Shown here piece after piece: positions 35,612-44,187 of a stretch of 64,000 bases of DNA. The stretch comes from Methanoregula boonei 6A8 (GTDB lineage: Archaea > Halobacteriota > Methanomicrobia > Methanomicrobiales > Methanospirillaceae). The stretch covers positions 2,046,001 to 2,110,000 of the forward strand of contig NC_009712.1 in the NCBI RefSeq assembly GCF_000017625.1, read 5' to 3'. The position numbers and the translations under genes are program-made. The stretch's first letter is position 1, and every line of letters begins with the position of its first letter. Under the pieces are notes generated by a model. It had not been told where the DNA came from. It saw only the letters and a program-made list of their open reading frames with translations, and made no database searches.

Positions 35612-36499
35612 ATGTCGAAGATCGAAGCAGTGGACGTAACAAAATCGTTCACCTCCCGGGGGACCGGAAAAACCGGATCCAACGGGAACCATACGGAAAC
35701 ACAGGCACTGGGGGGGGTAAACCTTACTATCAGTACAGGTGAATTTCACGTGATTCTGGGGCCCAGCGGGTGCGGCAAATCGACGTTTCTTGATATCGTC
35801 GCCGGGCTGTCAACACCTACTTCCGGTGAGATCCGAATCGATGGCAAGCCGGTCATCGGTCCGGGTACGGATCGTGCCGTTGTCTTTCAGCAGTATGCCC
35901 TGCTCCCGTGGAGGACTGCTCTTGGCAACGTGGAGTTCGGCCTTGAGAATATCGAATCCGACAAGAAAGAGCGTGTGCGGATAGCCACGAACTTCCTCTC
36001 CCTTGTCGGCCTGAGCGGTTTCCAGGACCACTATCCCCACGAACTGAGCGGGGGCATGAAACAGCGGGTCGCCATTGCGCGGGCACTTGCCCTTCATCCC
36101 GATATCCTGCTCATGGACGAGCCGTTTGCCGCGGTGGATGCCCAGACCCGGGAGATCCTCCAGCGCGACCTCCTGAGAATCGCTATTGAAACCCAAAAAA
36201 CCGTCCTGTTCATCACCCATAGTATCGATGAGGCGGTCTTCCTCGCAGACAGGGTGTCCGTGATGACAGCACGCCCGGGGAGAATCAAACAGACCGTTGA
36301 AGTTCCCCTGACCCGTGCCGAGCGGCTTGACGAGGATGTAAAAGTTTCAGATGCCTATGTAAAGACCAGACACTATCTCTGGACGCTTCTCAAGGAAGAG
36401 GTAATCCGGTCTCAGGACGTATGCGGCAAATGCTCTGTGGAGACCTGCACGTTCGGCCACCGGGTCACCGCGGGAGGTGCCGATGACCACGGAAACTGA
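35612..36499 (+). CDS. Nitrate/sulfonate/taurine-type ABC transporter ATPase with Cys-rich tail
   Basis: 295-residue ATPase of the SsuB/TauB/NrtD family. Walker A GPSGCGKSTFLD, Q-loop VVFQQYALLPWRTALGN, signature ELSGGMKQRVAIARALA, Walker B DILLMDEPFAAVD and switch His FITHSIDEAV are present. An unusual C-terminal extension ends with VCGKCSVETCTFGH (C-x2-C-x4-C-x3-H), a possible metal or cluster site. Operon: ATPase, permease (overlap), binding protein. The two-box promoter shared with the nitrogenase-like genes suggests the cargo is a substrate of those enzymes, such as a sulfonate or thioether. Confidence 0.9.
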   Translation: MSKIEAVDVTKSFTSRGTGKTGSNGNHTETQALGGVNLTISTGEFHVILGPSGCGKSTFLDIVAGLSTPTSGEIRIDGKPVIGPGTDRAVVFQQYALLPWRTALGNVEFGLENIESDKKERVRIATNFLSLVGLSGFQDHYPHELSGGMKQRVAIARALALHPDILLMDEPFAAVDAQTREILQRDLLRIAIETQKTVLFITHSIDEAVFLADRVSVMTARPGRIKQTVEVPLTRAERLDEDVKVSDAYVKTRHYLWTLLKEEVIRSQDVCGKCSVETCTFGHRVTAGGADDHGN

Positions 36500-37319
36500 T
36501 GCAGGTGCACCTGTCCGGCAGAACTGGATCGGAAACGGGTGTTCCTCACTGGGAAACTGCTCCCGTAAATTCATCCACGTAACGGGTGCCATCTTCGTTT
36601 TCCTGCTTATCTGGCAACTGGCGCCCTATTTCGGGTTGATCAATCCTATCATTATCCCCGTGCCGACAACGATCCTCCAGAAGATGATCCAGCTGACGCT
36701 CTCGGGAGAACTCCTCACGAATATCGCAGTCAGCCTGGGCCGGGTACTGGTCGGGTTTTTTATCGCCCTTGCGGTGGCACTCCCGCTTGGATTCCTGCTG
36801 GGGGGCTGGTTCAAGTCCTTTGAAACTGCCGTAAACCCCCTACTCCAGGTACTGGGCCAGGCAAACCCGTTCACGCTCTTCCCGGTCTTCATCACCCTTC
36901 TCGGAATCGGTGAGCTCTCCAAGATCAGTATCATCTTCTGGGTCTGCCAGTGGCCGGTGCTCTTCAACACGGTCTCCGGTATCAAGAATGTGGACCCGGC
37001 GATCGTGAAGATGGCCCGGTCCATGGGGATCGGAAAGTGGCAGATGTTCAGGAAGGTGCTCCTTCCGGCAGCAATGCCCTCGGTCTTCACCGGGATCCGC
37101 ATGAGCGCAGTTTTCGCATTCTTCATGCTGATCGGCGCAGAGATGATTGGCGCAAGCTCCGGGCTCGGGTACATGATCCTCCAGGCACAGGCTACCTTTC
37201 AGATGCCCAAGATGTGGGTCGGGATCGTAACAGTTGCCTTCCTGGGTATCCTGTTCAACTGGATACTCCTCCAGATCGAGAAGAAATTCTCCGGCTGGAA
37301 AGAAGAACTTGTAATGTAA
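36483..37319 (+). CDS. ABC transporter permease, nitrate/sulfonate/taurine type
   Basis: 278 residues from ATG 36483, which has GGGAGG five bases before it; an in-frame GTG at 36477 is the alternative. Six hydrophobic segments, starting FIHVTGAIFVFLLIWQLAPYF; the coupling loop is NVDPAIVKMARSMGIGKWQMFRKVLLPAAMPSVFTGIR, split here as MARSMGIGKWQMF and LLPAAMPSVFTG, the EAA motif of this family. It overlaps the ATPase by 17 bp. Confidence 0.9.
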   Translation: MTTETDAGAPVRQNWIGNGCSSLGNCSRKFIHVTGAIFVFLLIWQLAPYFGLINPIIIPVPTTILQKMIQLTLSGELLTNIAVSLGRVLVGFFIALAVALPLGFLLGGWFKSFETAVNPLLQVLGQANPFTLFPVFITLLGIGELSKISIIFWVCQWPVLFNTVSGIKNVDPAIVKMARSMGIGKWQMFRKVLLPAAMPSVFTGIRMSAVFAFFMLIGAEMIGASSGLGYMILQAQATFQMPKMWVGIVTVAFLGILFNWILLQIEKKFSGWKEELVM

Positions 37320-37337
37320 CTTTAAGGTGATTATCAC

Positions 37338-38477
37338 ATGACTCCAAAATTTCACAACAGGAAAAAAGAGCTTGCCGTAATAGCGGCAGTATCCCTCTTC
37401 ATCCTGCTTTTCCTCATTATTGCAGGATGCACACAGAATAGCAGCAGCACGAACTCCGCAGGATCCTCCGGTGCAGTAGCCTCGGTTTCATCCGGGGTAA
37501 ATTCTTCCTTCTACACGATCCGGGCAAACGTGAATAAGGACTGCTCGGGAACTCCCTGGTATGTCGGCGTGATGAAAGGCTATTTTGTTAGCGGCGGCAT
37601 TAATTTCGTTGACGCCGGTGCCCTTGACTGGTCTCTCCAGCCGGCAGCTCTCGTCTCCGGACAGACCGACGTGGTGGATGAACACCCCAACACGCTCATC
37701 GATCTTAAGCTTGCAGGAGCCAATGTCACTGGTGTCGCACTCAGCGGGCAGGAACCCCCTGAGGGCGATATAAGTGAATACCACATGCAATGGCTGGTTC
37801 TCAACAGCAGTCCCTACTATACGATTCAGGATCTCGTTGCAAACGGTCACAAGCCAAAGATTGCCGTCGGTGCACTGGGTATCTGTGCGGACCTGGAGAA
37901 TAACGCATGGTTCCGTGCGAATAACCTATCAAACACGAGTTTCCAGTACGTCATAATGCCCGATCCGCAGCAGGAAGCAGCTCTCCGTTCCGGACAGATC
38001 GATGTTGCAGTCCTCCACCCGCCATTCTATACAGCGGCTGAAAAACATGGCGGTGTCCGGGTCATTACGACTAGTTATGATGCATTCGGACCGCAGGCGG
38101 GTACAACCCTGCTTGTCTTCAGAGATGCTGACATCCAGGAACACCCGGATGATGTAAGAGCGTTCATTAAAGCGTACAAGAATGCGGAGAGATGGTCTGA
38201 CAACCACCTGACAGAATCCGGTATACTGACTGCCGGTGTCATAGGGCTTTCCAATGCAACTCCTCACTACTACAGTCAATCGGGTGCAATTACGGATGAC
38301 GAGATCCAGCCGTGGATAGACGCAATGGTTGCAGACGGTGACATTGCGCCGGGACAGTTCAAACCCTCGGATCTGTATACGACTGAGTTTAGCGATACGT
38401 GGGTAAATGAAACCGCGGTCAATGGACCGGATCCGGTTGATCCCTTCCCGAGCCTGGAAAAGAGCACATACGACTGA
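37338..38477 (+). CDS. ABC transporter substrate-binding lipoprotein
   Basis: 379 residues. N-terminal signal VIAAVSLFILLFLIIAGCTQ ends in a lipobox with C31, so it is anchored outside the membrane. The mature part is an NMT1/THI5/SsuA-like periplasmic-binding fold: GTPWYVGVMKGYF, VSGQTDVVDEHPNTLIDL, ALRSGQIDVAVLHPPF. The motif order fits the nitrate/sulfonate/taurine family. The ligand is not readable; co-regulation argues for an organosulfur compound (inference). Confidence 0.88.
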   Translation: MTPKFHNRKKELAVIAAVSLFILLFLIIAGCTQNSSSTNSAGSSGAVASVSSGVNSSFYTIRANVNKDCSGTPWYVGVMKGYFVSGGINFVDAGALDWSLQPAALVSGQTDVVDEHPNTLIDLKLAGANVTGVALSGQEPPEGDISEYHMQWLVLNSSPYYTIQDLVANGHKPKIAVGALGICADLENNAWFRANNLSNTSFQYVIMPDPQQEAALRSGQIDVAVLHPPFYTAAEKHGGVRVITTSYDAFGPQAGTTLLVFRDADIQEHPDDVRAFIKAYKNAERWSDNHLTESGILTAGVIGLSNATPHYYSQSGAITDDEIQPWIDAMVADGDIAPGQFKPSDLYTTEFSDTWVNETAVNGPDPVDPFPSLEKSTYD

Positions 38478-38677
38478 ACGTACGAGAATTGCGGGTTCAT
38501 CCGGATAACCCTCCGGACCTGAACCGATTTTTTCTCATAATCCGCCTGATGAACGGGGAGCATATCCCTCCCACATTTTCCCGGAAATGACAGGCCGTCA
38601 CTTTGGTCGTCACCCTGCAAAGGATGTCGACTGGTCCGCAAACAGCCGGGTCCCGACAAGGGCGGGGTGAAGGAGAA

Positions 38678-38917
38678 ATGAAACACATAATCAAACGAAC
38701 CGGCCCAATCGGGGCAAAGGTTTCTGCACTCCTCATTTTTGCGGCAGTGTGCCTGGCGTTACTGGCGATTATACTGCTTAGTGTAGGAGTATATGAATCG
38801 GTCTCGAACCCGCAGATGACACGGGATGCGAGCCAGGTATGCTCTTTTGTGCCTGAAAATGGTGGCCAGACACAGGAGGGGATCTCCGGTCCTGTGGCCA
38901 ATGTGACCGGCAGGTAA
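38678..38917 (+). CDS. Small single-span membrane protein
   Basis: 79 residues from ATG 38678, with AGGAGA just upstream. One membrane segment (SALLIFAAVCLALLAIILLSVGVY) and a short external tail with one cysteine. Follows the ABC importer by 200 bp on the same strand; a role in that system is possible but unproven. No family recognised. Confidence 0.5.
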   Translation: MKHIIKRTGPIGAKVSALLIFAAVCLALLAIILLSVGVYESVSNPQMTRDASQVCSFVPENGGQTQEGISGPVANVTGR

Positions 38918-39568
38918 TCGTGACCACGGTACTGCGGCAAATTCCTTATTCTCCATGATTCCGGAACGATAGCAGGTTATCAGCCGTCTGCAGATTTTTG
39001 CCGGTTTTTCACTTTTGAATACTGTGAATATCAGCAGCAGACATCAATCAGTACTTCTCTACTTACTCCTTCCCCTTATGGGATAAAACCGCTCTGCCCT
39101 CAGAGATGCATTCCCACCCCTCAATCCGGGGCCGGAACGGGCTTATTTTCTCCCCATCGCCCGGTGGTGAACACAAAAATGGATCCATTTTATCCACCAC
39201 GGAAATTCTCCACACTATTTGAGGCGAAAATAAGAAACCCGGTCAAATTGCAGGGAGTTCTATTTTCCCTTTAGTGGTGTTCTGGACGGGGTGTTTTTTT
39301 GGTCGGACTTTGTATTGTCTGGTACCTGATCGGGCCCCCCGAAGGCCATTGTGGATCAGAATCCGGATTGGGGGGTGCGCCGGAAAATGTGGGGTTATTG
39401 GTCCAATCTGAAATGAGTGAAGTACTGGATATAGCAGAACCACCCCGGTCCGTGCGGTCCCGTCTTTTTGTCGGGTGATGATATAGTACTGCCGTGGAAA
39501 CAGCTATCCCCGGTTACACACCACAAGGCCTGAAATGATAAAATAAAAAAGGGAATCTTTTCCGGGTT
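38918..39568. other. 650-bp intergenic region, no gene seen
   Basis: Lies between convergent units (importer operon ending at 38477-38917 and the minus-strand lipoprotein ending at 39569). ORFs here have no coding character. TTCAC and GTGAA half-sites occur near 39006-39024 but 11 bp apart, unlike the sulfur operators. Confidence 0.4.
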
Positions 39569-40222
39569 TTATGATGATGACATCGTACCCGAAGGGGTAC
39601 CGCTGTTCATGGTCATGTTTCCTCCCGAACCACTGTTCATGTTCATGCCTGAACTTCCGGTCATGGAGGCCGCCGGCGTGCTTACCGGGGTGGCTGTTTG
39701 GTTGGCCGGCACTGCTGCTGCGCCCGGCACGGTAATGACCGTGATGGTCTGGTATACCGGCGGTGAAAGGGGGGTCATATCCTTGTTCACGAGTTGTACA
39801 GAGAAGGTATGGGTGCCCGGCTGGACATTGTGCCAGGTATAACTGGTGCCATCCTGCATCTGCCAGGTACCGTTGGCGGTTACTGCCATCTCCCCGGGAA
39901 CGGTCGGCACCGGAACGTCCATGTACCAATGGATATGCCCTGTACCAGCCTGGTTCTGCTCGTTATTCATACTGTTCATATCCGTGGACCCAAAGGAGAC
40001 CGCGAAATTACTGACCTGGATATTCAGGGTAACATCGCTCCCGGTGATCGTTGCATTGTCCTGGGGCGAGGTGATCACCACTTCAGGGGGAGCCGAAGTG
40101 GTGCAGCCGGCAAAGGCGATAACTGCGGCCAGAACGGCGAACACGACAATGACTGAGGGAATTTTAACCGCCCGGATCACTTTTCCAGGATATACGCTGC
40201 ACGGCAGAATTGTTGTTTTCAT
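39569..40222 (-). CDS. Methionine-rich surface lipoprotein
   Basis: 217 residues from ATG 40222 (MKTTILPCSVYPGK). Signal and lipobox: IVVFAVLAAVIAFAGCTTS. Mature part: a beta-rich domain (VVITSPQDNATITGSDVTL ... HIHWYMDVPVPTVPG ... GTHTFSVQLVNKDMTPL), like archaeal proteins annotated DUF4399. The end is low-complexity and rich in Met, Ser and Gly (SSGMNMNSGSGGNMTMNSG), reminiscent of copper-binding Met motifs and of the Met-rich loop in the DUF4418 protein at 28858. Lies downstream of the second FtsX permease on the same strand, with its own promoter (near 40270). Confidence 0.75.
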   Translation of the reverse strand: MKTTILPCSVYPGKVIRAVKIPSVIVVFAVLAAVIAFAGCTTSAPPEVVITSPQDNATITGSDVTLNIQVSNFAVSFGSTDMNSMNNEQNQAGTGHIHWYMDVPVPTVPGEMAVTANGTWQMQDGTSYTWHNVQPGTHTFSVQLVNKDMTPLSPPVYQTITVITVPGAAAVPANQTATPVSTPAASMTGSSGMNMNSGSGGNMTMNSGTPSGTMSSS

Positions 40223-40228
40223 TTTTGT

Positions 40229-40296
40229 TCTCTCATCACGAAAGCGGTAAAATTGATTTAAAAACATTTGTTTATTGCTTTGCACTTTTGCGGGGG
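40229..40296 (-). repeat. Promoter/leader element, copy A (duplicate at 44013-44080)
   Basis: About 65 bp nearly identical to 44013-44080, in the same orientation relative to a following minus-strand ATG. Minus strand: an A-rich stretch, then CAAATGTTTTTAAATCAA, in which TTTTTAAATC is a TATA-like element, then TTTTACCGC and TGAGAGAACA up to the start codon. It drives the methionine-rich lipoprotein. Confidence 0.6.
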
Positions 40297-40343
40297 GGTC
40301 CGGAGGAGAATACATATCCGGCGTATCAGTCATTTCTTCCCGG

Positions 40344-41579
40344 TTATCGCTTTTTTTCTGCATCCCGGATATTCTCATACGCTCCGGAACGCACGATACG
40401 GATTGTGGGATATAGTGAAGTTATCCCGCTAATCACAAGGGTGAGGATAAGGGTACTCCCCACAGCGAACATAAGCGTCAGGGGAGGTGGAATGGAGAGT
40501 GGGATCTGCAGCGAAACTGCGATGAAATCCTGGAACGAGACAAGTATAACTGCAGCTGCACAAATGCCGACGACACTCCCGATTACCGATGCTGAAAATG
40601 ACTCGGCAAGGATGAGACGGAGAATGAACGATTTTGTTGCGCCCAGCGCCCCAAGCAGAGTGACCTCCCGTTTCATCTGTCGTTCAAGCATGATCGATAT
40701 AACACCAAGGACCACAAGCGACAGCACTGCTACGGCAACTGCTATTTCCTCAAGGATGAGGGTAATGCCGGAAAGATGCCGGCTTACAATGGTGGAAAGA
40801 ATATTCGGCGTAAGGATCCGGGTCCCTGGGATCTGCTCCTGGATGAGGGATCCCACAGACTGGGGATCGGCCCCGGGATCCAGCTGCACAAGGACCATTG
40901 AGACCTTCCCCCGGGGGATCTCCAGAGGTTGTGCGGCTTTTTGGCCGGATCCATCTGCCATGGTATAGGCATCCTCGATCCGGATGAATGCCGCATAATC
41001 GATCCCCCGCATGCCGGTAGGTCTAAGTTTCCCGGTTATGTGAAACGTATGTCCGTAAAACCAGAGATCCGAACCAACGGAACCGTTAATCAGGCTCCCG
41101 ATGATAATGTCGTCTTTTCCAAGGGTAGTACTGCCATTATTGCCGGGGCGGGGGATCATGCTGAAATCATTGGCCGGGTCGATGGCGATTATCTGGACAA
41201 AATCCGAACAGCAGGGCTGTCCGGATAACGTTGCTACCAGTATTTCGGGGCTTGCGTTTGCCACTCCTAGAATCCGGGAGATATTCCGGCTGTCCGTATC
41301 ATTAAAGAAGAACATGGCGGGCGCACCGGTGAGGAGACTGTTCTCACCTTCGGAAAGGGAACGATCGGGCACTACCATGAGATCGGCATGTAACCATGCC
41401 GTGCCGTGATCGAGACCCTCCGCTGCCCCGCTGTCCAGGTACTGGGCGGAAAACAGTGTTGCGGCAATGAGTGTGAAGGCGATTATCACTGCAACAGCCC
41501 GGCACTGGTGGCTTTTGAGGTTGCGCACCATCAGCCTTAAAAAATTAAACCGGGGTGAATCGCGTGTTACATTCATCAT
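40344..41579 (-). CDS. FtsX/MacB-type ABC permease, second copy
   Basis: 411 residues, paralogue of the permease at 29350-30537. N-terminal segment VAVIIAFTLIAATLFSAQYL, large external domain with GQPCCSDFVQIIAIDPANDF (the vicinal Cys pair of copy 1), and three C-terminal membrane segments (IAVAVAVLSLVVLGVIS, VIGSVVGICAAAVILVSF and TLMFAVGSTLILTLVISG). No ATPase lies next to it. Downstream is the Met-rich lipoprotein; divergent from it is a PAS/HTH regulator. Confidence 0.85.
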   Translation of the reverse strand: MMNVTRDSPRFNFLRLMVRNLKSHQCRAVAVIIAFTLIAATLFSAQYLDSGAAEGLDHGTAWLHADLMVVPDRSLSEGENSLLTGAPAMFFFNDTDSRNISRILGVANASPEILVATLSGQPCCSDFVQIIAIDPANDFSMIPRPGNNGSTTLGKDDIIIGSLINGSVGSDLWFYGHTFHITGKLRPTGMRGIDYAAFIRIEDAYTMADGSGQKAAQPLEIPRGKVSMVLVQLDPGADPQSVGSLIQEQIPGTRILTPNILSTIVSRHLSGITLILEEIAVAVAVLSLVVLGVISIMLERQMKREVTLLGALGATKSFILRLILAESFSASVIGSVVGICAAAVILVSFQDFIAVSLQIPLSIPPPLTLMFAVGSTLILTLVISGITSLYPTIRIVRSGAYENIRDAEKKR

Positions 41580-41715
41580 CTCCCGGTCCTAGAATCAGAC
41601 GGTATTTTCTGTTTTTGAAATGGTTGCCGGATCCGGATTCTGATCATGTGAACTGGTTTCATAAAGCATTTCGTAATACGACCATGGTTGACCATAACCG
41701 GAGGAAAATCGGAAG

Positions 41716-41765
41716 ATTGCGGCAAAAACAGTAAAATTGGCGGGAAACGGGAAATTGAGGCAAAA
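41716..41765. promoter_or_regulatory. Three direct repeats between FtsX copy 2 and the PAS/HTH gene
   Basis: ATTGCGGCAAAA (41716), ATTGGCGGGAAA (41736) and ATTGAGGCAAAA (41754), spaced 20 and 18 bp. On the minus strand they read TTTTGCC-type, like box 1 of the two-box promoters, but without the 41-bp geometry. Candidate binding sites for the adjacent regulator. Confidence 0.4.
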
Positions 41766-41773
41766 CATGACAC

Positions 41774-41835
41774 AAAATCGGGGTATTTTATCCCCTGGCA
41801 CGTATGTTACCATCACGATAGTAAAAAGGAAAAGC
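41774..41835 (+). promoter_or_regulatory. Promoter element E3 of the PAS/HTH gene (related to E1 and E2)
   Basis: AAAATCGGGGTATTTTATCC resembles the AAAATCAGG(A/G)TATAT block of E1 (2204) and E2 (11921). It is followed by the imperfect palindrome GTTACCATCACGATAGTAA at 41806. The TATA-like part would start transcription near 41812, about 58 nt before the ATG at 41870. Confidence 0.45.
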
Positions 41836-41869
41836 GCCGGTCTCCTGTGAAACCGGAACGGAACTTCCC

Positions 41870-43639
41870 ATGAAGACCCACGATGCCGAACTCCGCGTGA
41901 TTAAAGATCTCCTGCGCAACAACCCGAAGGGTATGAAAATTACCCGAATTGCCCGCGATCTTGCGATGAACCGGAACACGGCCGCAAAATTCCTCGAGAT
42001 CCTTCTCATGACCGGGCAGGTCGAAGTGGTCGAGCACGGGAAGTCAAAAATTTTCATCATTTCGCGACGGACAAGTATCCCGACGATGCTGGATCGTTCC
42101 GCGGATTTTATTCTCGTCCTGGACCAGGACATGAAGATATCAGAGGTAAACGATAACTATCTGAAATTTGTGGGACGGGCACGGGGGGATCTTCTCGGGA
42201 AACGACCGGGCACCACCGGGCTTCCGGTCATTGGCAGGCAACCGGTCGTTGAAAAAATCCGGGAAGCTCATTACGGGGCCGATATCCGGACCGAACTACA
42301 CGAGGTCCTTCCCACGGGGGAATTTTACTTTGATCTCCGTATAACTCCTACCACGTTTAACACCGGGAAAAGGGGAATAACGATCATTATCGGGGACATT
42401 ACAAGGGAGAAGAAGAGCGCGATCTCTGTCAGGGAAAGCGAGGCGAATTTCCGGACCTTGTTTGGCGAGTCCCCTGTTGGCACTGCAGTCTTTGATTCCG
42501 CTGGAGAACTCGTGAATGCAAACCCGGCATTTCTCAGACTGGCCGGTGTGAAAACCCGGGATGAAATCGGTTCCCCCAACCTGTTCTCCCTTGAAGGGAT
42601 CCCCCCCGGGTCGCGGGATCTCCTGAACACCGGGAAAAAAGTGAGATTTGAATCAGATACCGGTTTTGATGGTGTGAAGGATACTGGTGCCGCCCCCGGC
42701 ATCGGGCCGGAAGGTATGGTCTTTGACGTTCGGATAACGCCGGTAAAACTTACCCTGGGGGAGCAGCAGGCCGGCTATCTTCTCCAGATCCATGAAAGCC
42801 AGGCCGGGTTCCGGCGGATTATTGACCATGCCCCGGATCTTATTGCACGGTTCAGCCGCGATCTGAAGTACCTGTATGCCAACCGGGAGATTGAGGTGGT
42901 GACCGGGATAACCGCGGGCGAAGTTATCGGCAGGACGAACCGGGATCTTGGGATCCCGCCCGAAACCGCCCTGCTCTGGGATGAGACCATACAGAAGGTT
43001 GTTACTACCGGAAAACCGGTGTCGTTCGAATTCCCGCTTCCCCACTGCGATGAACTTCGCTGGTACCGTACGAGTTGTGCTCCTGAACGAAGCGGGAGCG
43101 GCGATGTTGTTTCCGTTATTACGGTAACTCGTGATATCACCGGGCAGAAAGAGCGCGAGTCTGATGCCGCGCAGAACAGGAAGCTTGTGGAAGAGGTTCT
43201 CTCCTGCATTGATGATGCCGTCATTCTCGTAGACTCGCGCACTTCAACAATTTCATTCGTAAATCCGGCGGTCACAAAAATGTTCGGGCACTCGCGGGAG
43301 GAGTTGATGGGAAAAGACCCGGTGCTCCTGTTCGGCGCCGGGGGATCGATCCCGGGGTATCCCGCGAACCTGACGGAGATTTCCGGGAACAGTGAGTTCT
43401 GCGAGATAGAATCCCGGATGAAACGAAAAGATGGCGAGAAATTCCCCGTATCCCTGCTCCTCCGCTCTATCTGCGATGATGCAGGACAGACAAAAAACAT
43501 TGTTCTGGTTGTCCGGGACACAACCGGACGGAAGTGGGCAGGGGAGGGGAACCTGCAATGCACTCCGTGGAACCCGAATGCCTCCCAGTATTCCCGTATC
43601 TTTCCCGCAGATCCCTTCAGGCACGGGCAGGCAACGTAA
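41870..43639 (+). CDS. HTH-PAS multi-sensor regulator
   Basis: 589 residues. Residues about 1-66 are a winged helix-turn-helix (IKDLLRNNPKGMKITRIA, then MNRNTAAKFLEILLMTGQVEVVE). Four PAS-type domains follow (about 72-185, 195-305, 308-420 and 432-555), with typical endings such as ITIIIGDITREKK, VSVITVTRDITGQKE and IVLVVRDTTGRK. No histidine kinase or other output domain follows. The last ~25 residues (CTPWNPNASQYSRIF onward) are unlike PAS sequence and may reflect a frameshift or truncation. It would be a one-component, DNA-binding sensor (redox, gas or ligand) and is divergent from the FtsX copy 2 gene. Confidence 0.8.
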   Translation: MKTHDAELRVIKDLLRNNPKGMKITRIARDLAMNRNTAAKFLEILLMTGQVEVVEHGKSKIFIISRRTSIPTMLDRSADFILVLDQDMKISEVNDNYLKFVGRARGDLLGKRPGTTGLPVIGRQPVVEKIREAHYGADIRTELHEVLPTGEFYFDLRITPTTFNTGKRGITIIIGDITREKKSAISVRESEANFRTLFGESPVGTAVFDSAGELVNANPAFLRLAGVKTRDEIGSPNLFSLEGIPPGSRDLLNTGKKVRFESDTGFDGVKDTGAAPGIGPEGMVFDVRITPVKLTLGEQQAGYLLQIHESQAGFRRIIDHAPDLIARFSRDLKYLYANREIEVVTGITAGEVIGRTNRDLGIPPETALLWDETIQKVVTTGKPVSFEFPLPHCDELRWYRTSCAPERSGSGDVVSVITVTRDITGQKERESDAAQNRKLVEEVLSCIDDAVILVDSRTSTISFVNPAVTKMFGHSREELMGKDPVLLFGAGGSIPGYPANLTEISGNSEFCEIESRMKRKDGEKFPVSLLLRSICDDAGQTKNIVLVVRDTTGRKWAGEGNLQCTPWNPNASQYSRIFPADPFRHGQAT

Positions 43640-43859
43640 ATCCGGTAGTGAGTCCCCGCCGGGGGGAAATGTGCACCGCGGGACCAGCGGAAACCTGATC
43701 TGCCCATCCCTTATTACCAGAGCACCGGATATAACCGGGGAAACCCGGTGCCTCAGGCCTCTTTGGAATGCCGTCGGTCCTTCCGGGACACGTGAACTTT
43801 TGCAGTAATCGTCTTTGGCGCGGTGAGCCTTGCAACAACCTTTTTGATGTAAAATTTAT

Positions 43860-44009
43860 CTATTGCTGACATAATCCTGTAGTTTCCCGGCCAATGCCCT
43901 TTTTCAGGAGTCCCTCTACTGAGCAATTCCCCGACCAGGCGCTTTGATCCAAGGGTATGCATACACATATCCGTCCGGCGATTCCTGCGGGGATTTGCGT
44001 TATTTTCAT
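43860..44009 (-). other. Short ORF behind a duplicated promoter; gene status unclear
   Basis: A 49-codon ORF begins at the ATG that corresponds in position to the lipoprotein start at 40222, downstream of promoter copy B (44013-44080). Its product (MKITQIPAGIAGRICV...) has no signal peptide and no clear similarity to the lipoprotein beyond MKxT at the start. It may be the decayed remains of a second lipoprotein gene. The remainder of 43640-44187 shows nothing else I can support. Confidence 0.3.
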
Positions 44010-44012
44010 GCC

Positions 44013-44080
44013 TGTTCTCTCAGCAAGAAGGCGGTAAAATTGATTTAAAAACATTTGTTTTATGCTTTACACTTTCCCGC
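44013..44080 (-). repeat. Promoter/leader element, copy B (duplicate of 40229-40296)
   Basis: Shares ACAAATGTTTTTAAATCAA and TTTTACCGCC...TGAGAGAACA with copy A at near identity over ~65 bp, including the TATA-like core. No full-length gene follows. Confidence 0.55.
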
Positions 44081-44187
44081 GTGCAGATCCTTCCGGGGGG
44101 CAAAATCTGCCGATATCCTTCCAAAGACCCTTGTTCGGCGTGCACCCCCGGCAGGGTAGTATGCCGGGAAAAACGGGATTGTGCCCG

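Noticed and set aside
41690-41790. Eighth two-box promoter at FtsX copy 2
   Set aside because: TTGCC boxes occur but are 38 bp apart instead of 41 and are better described as three direct repeats.
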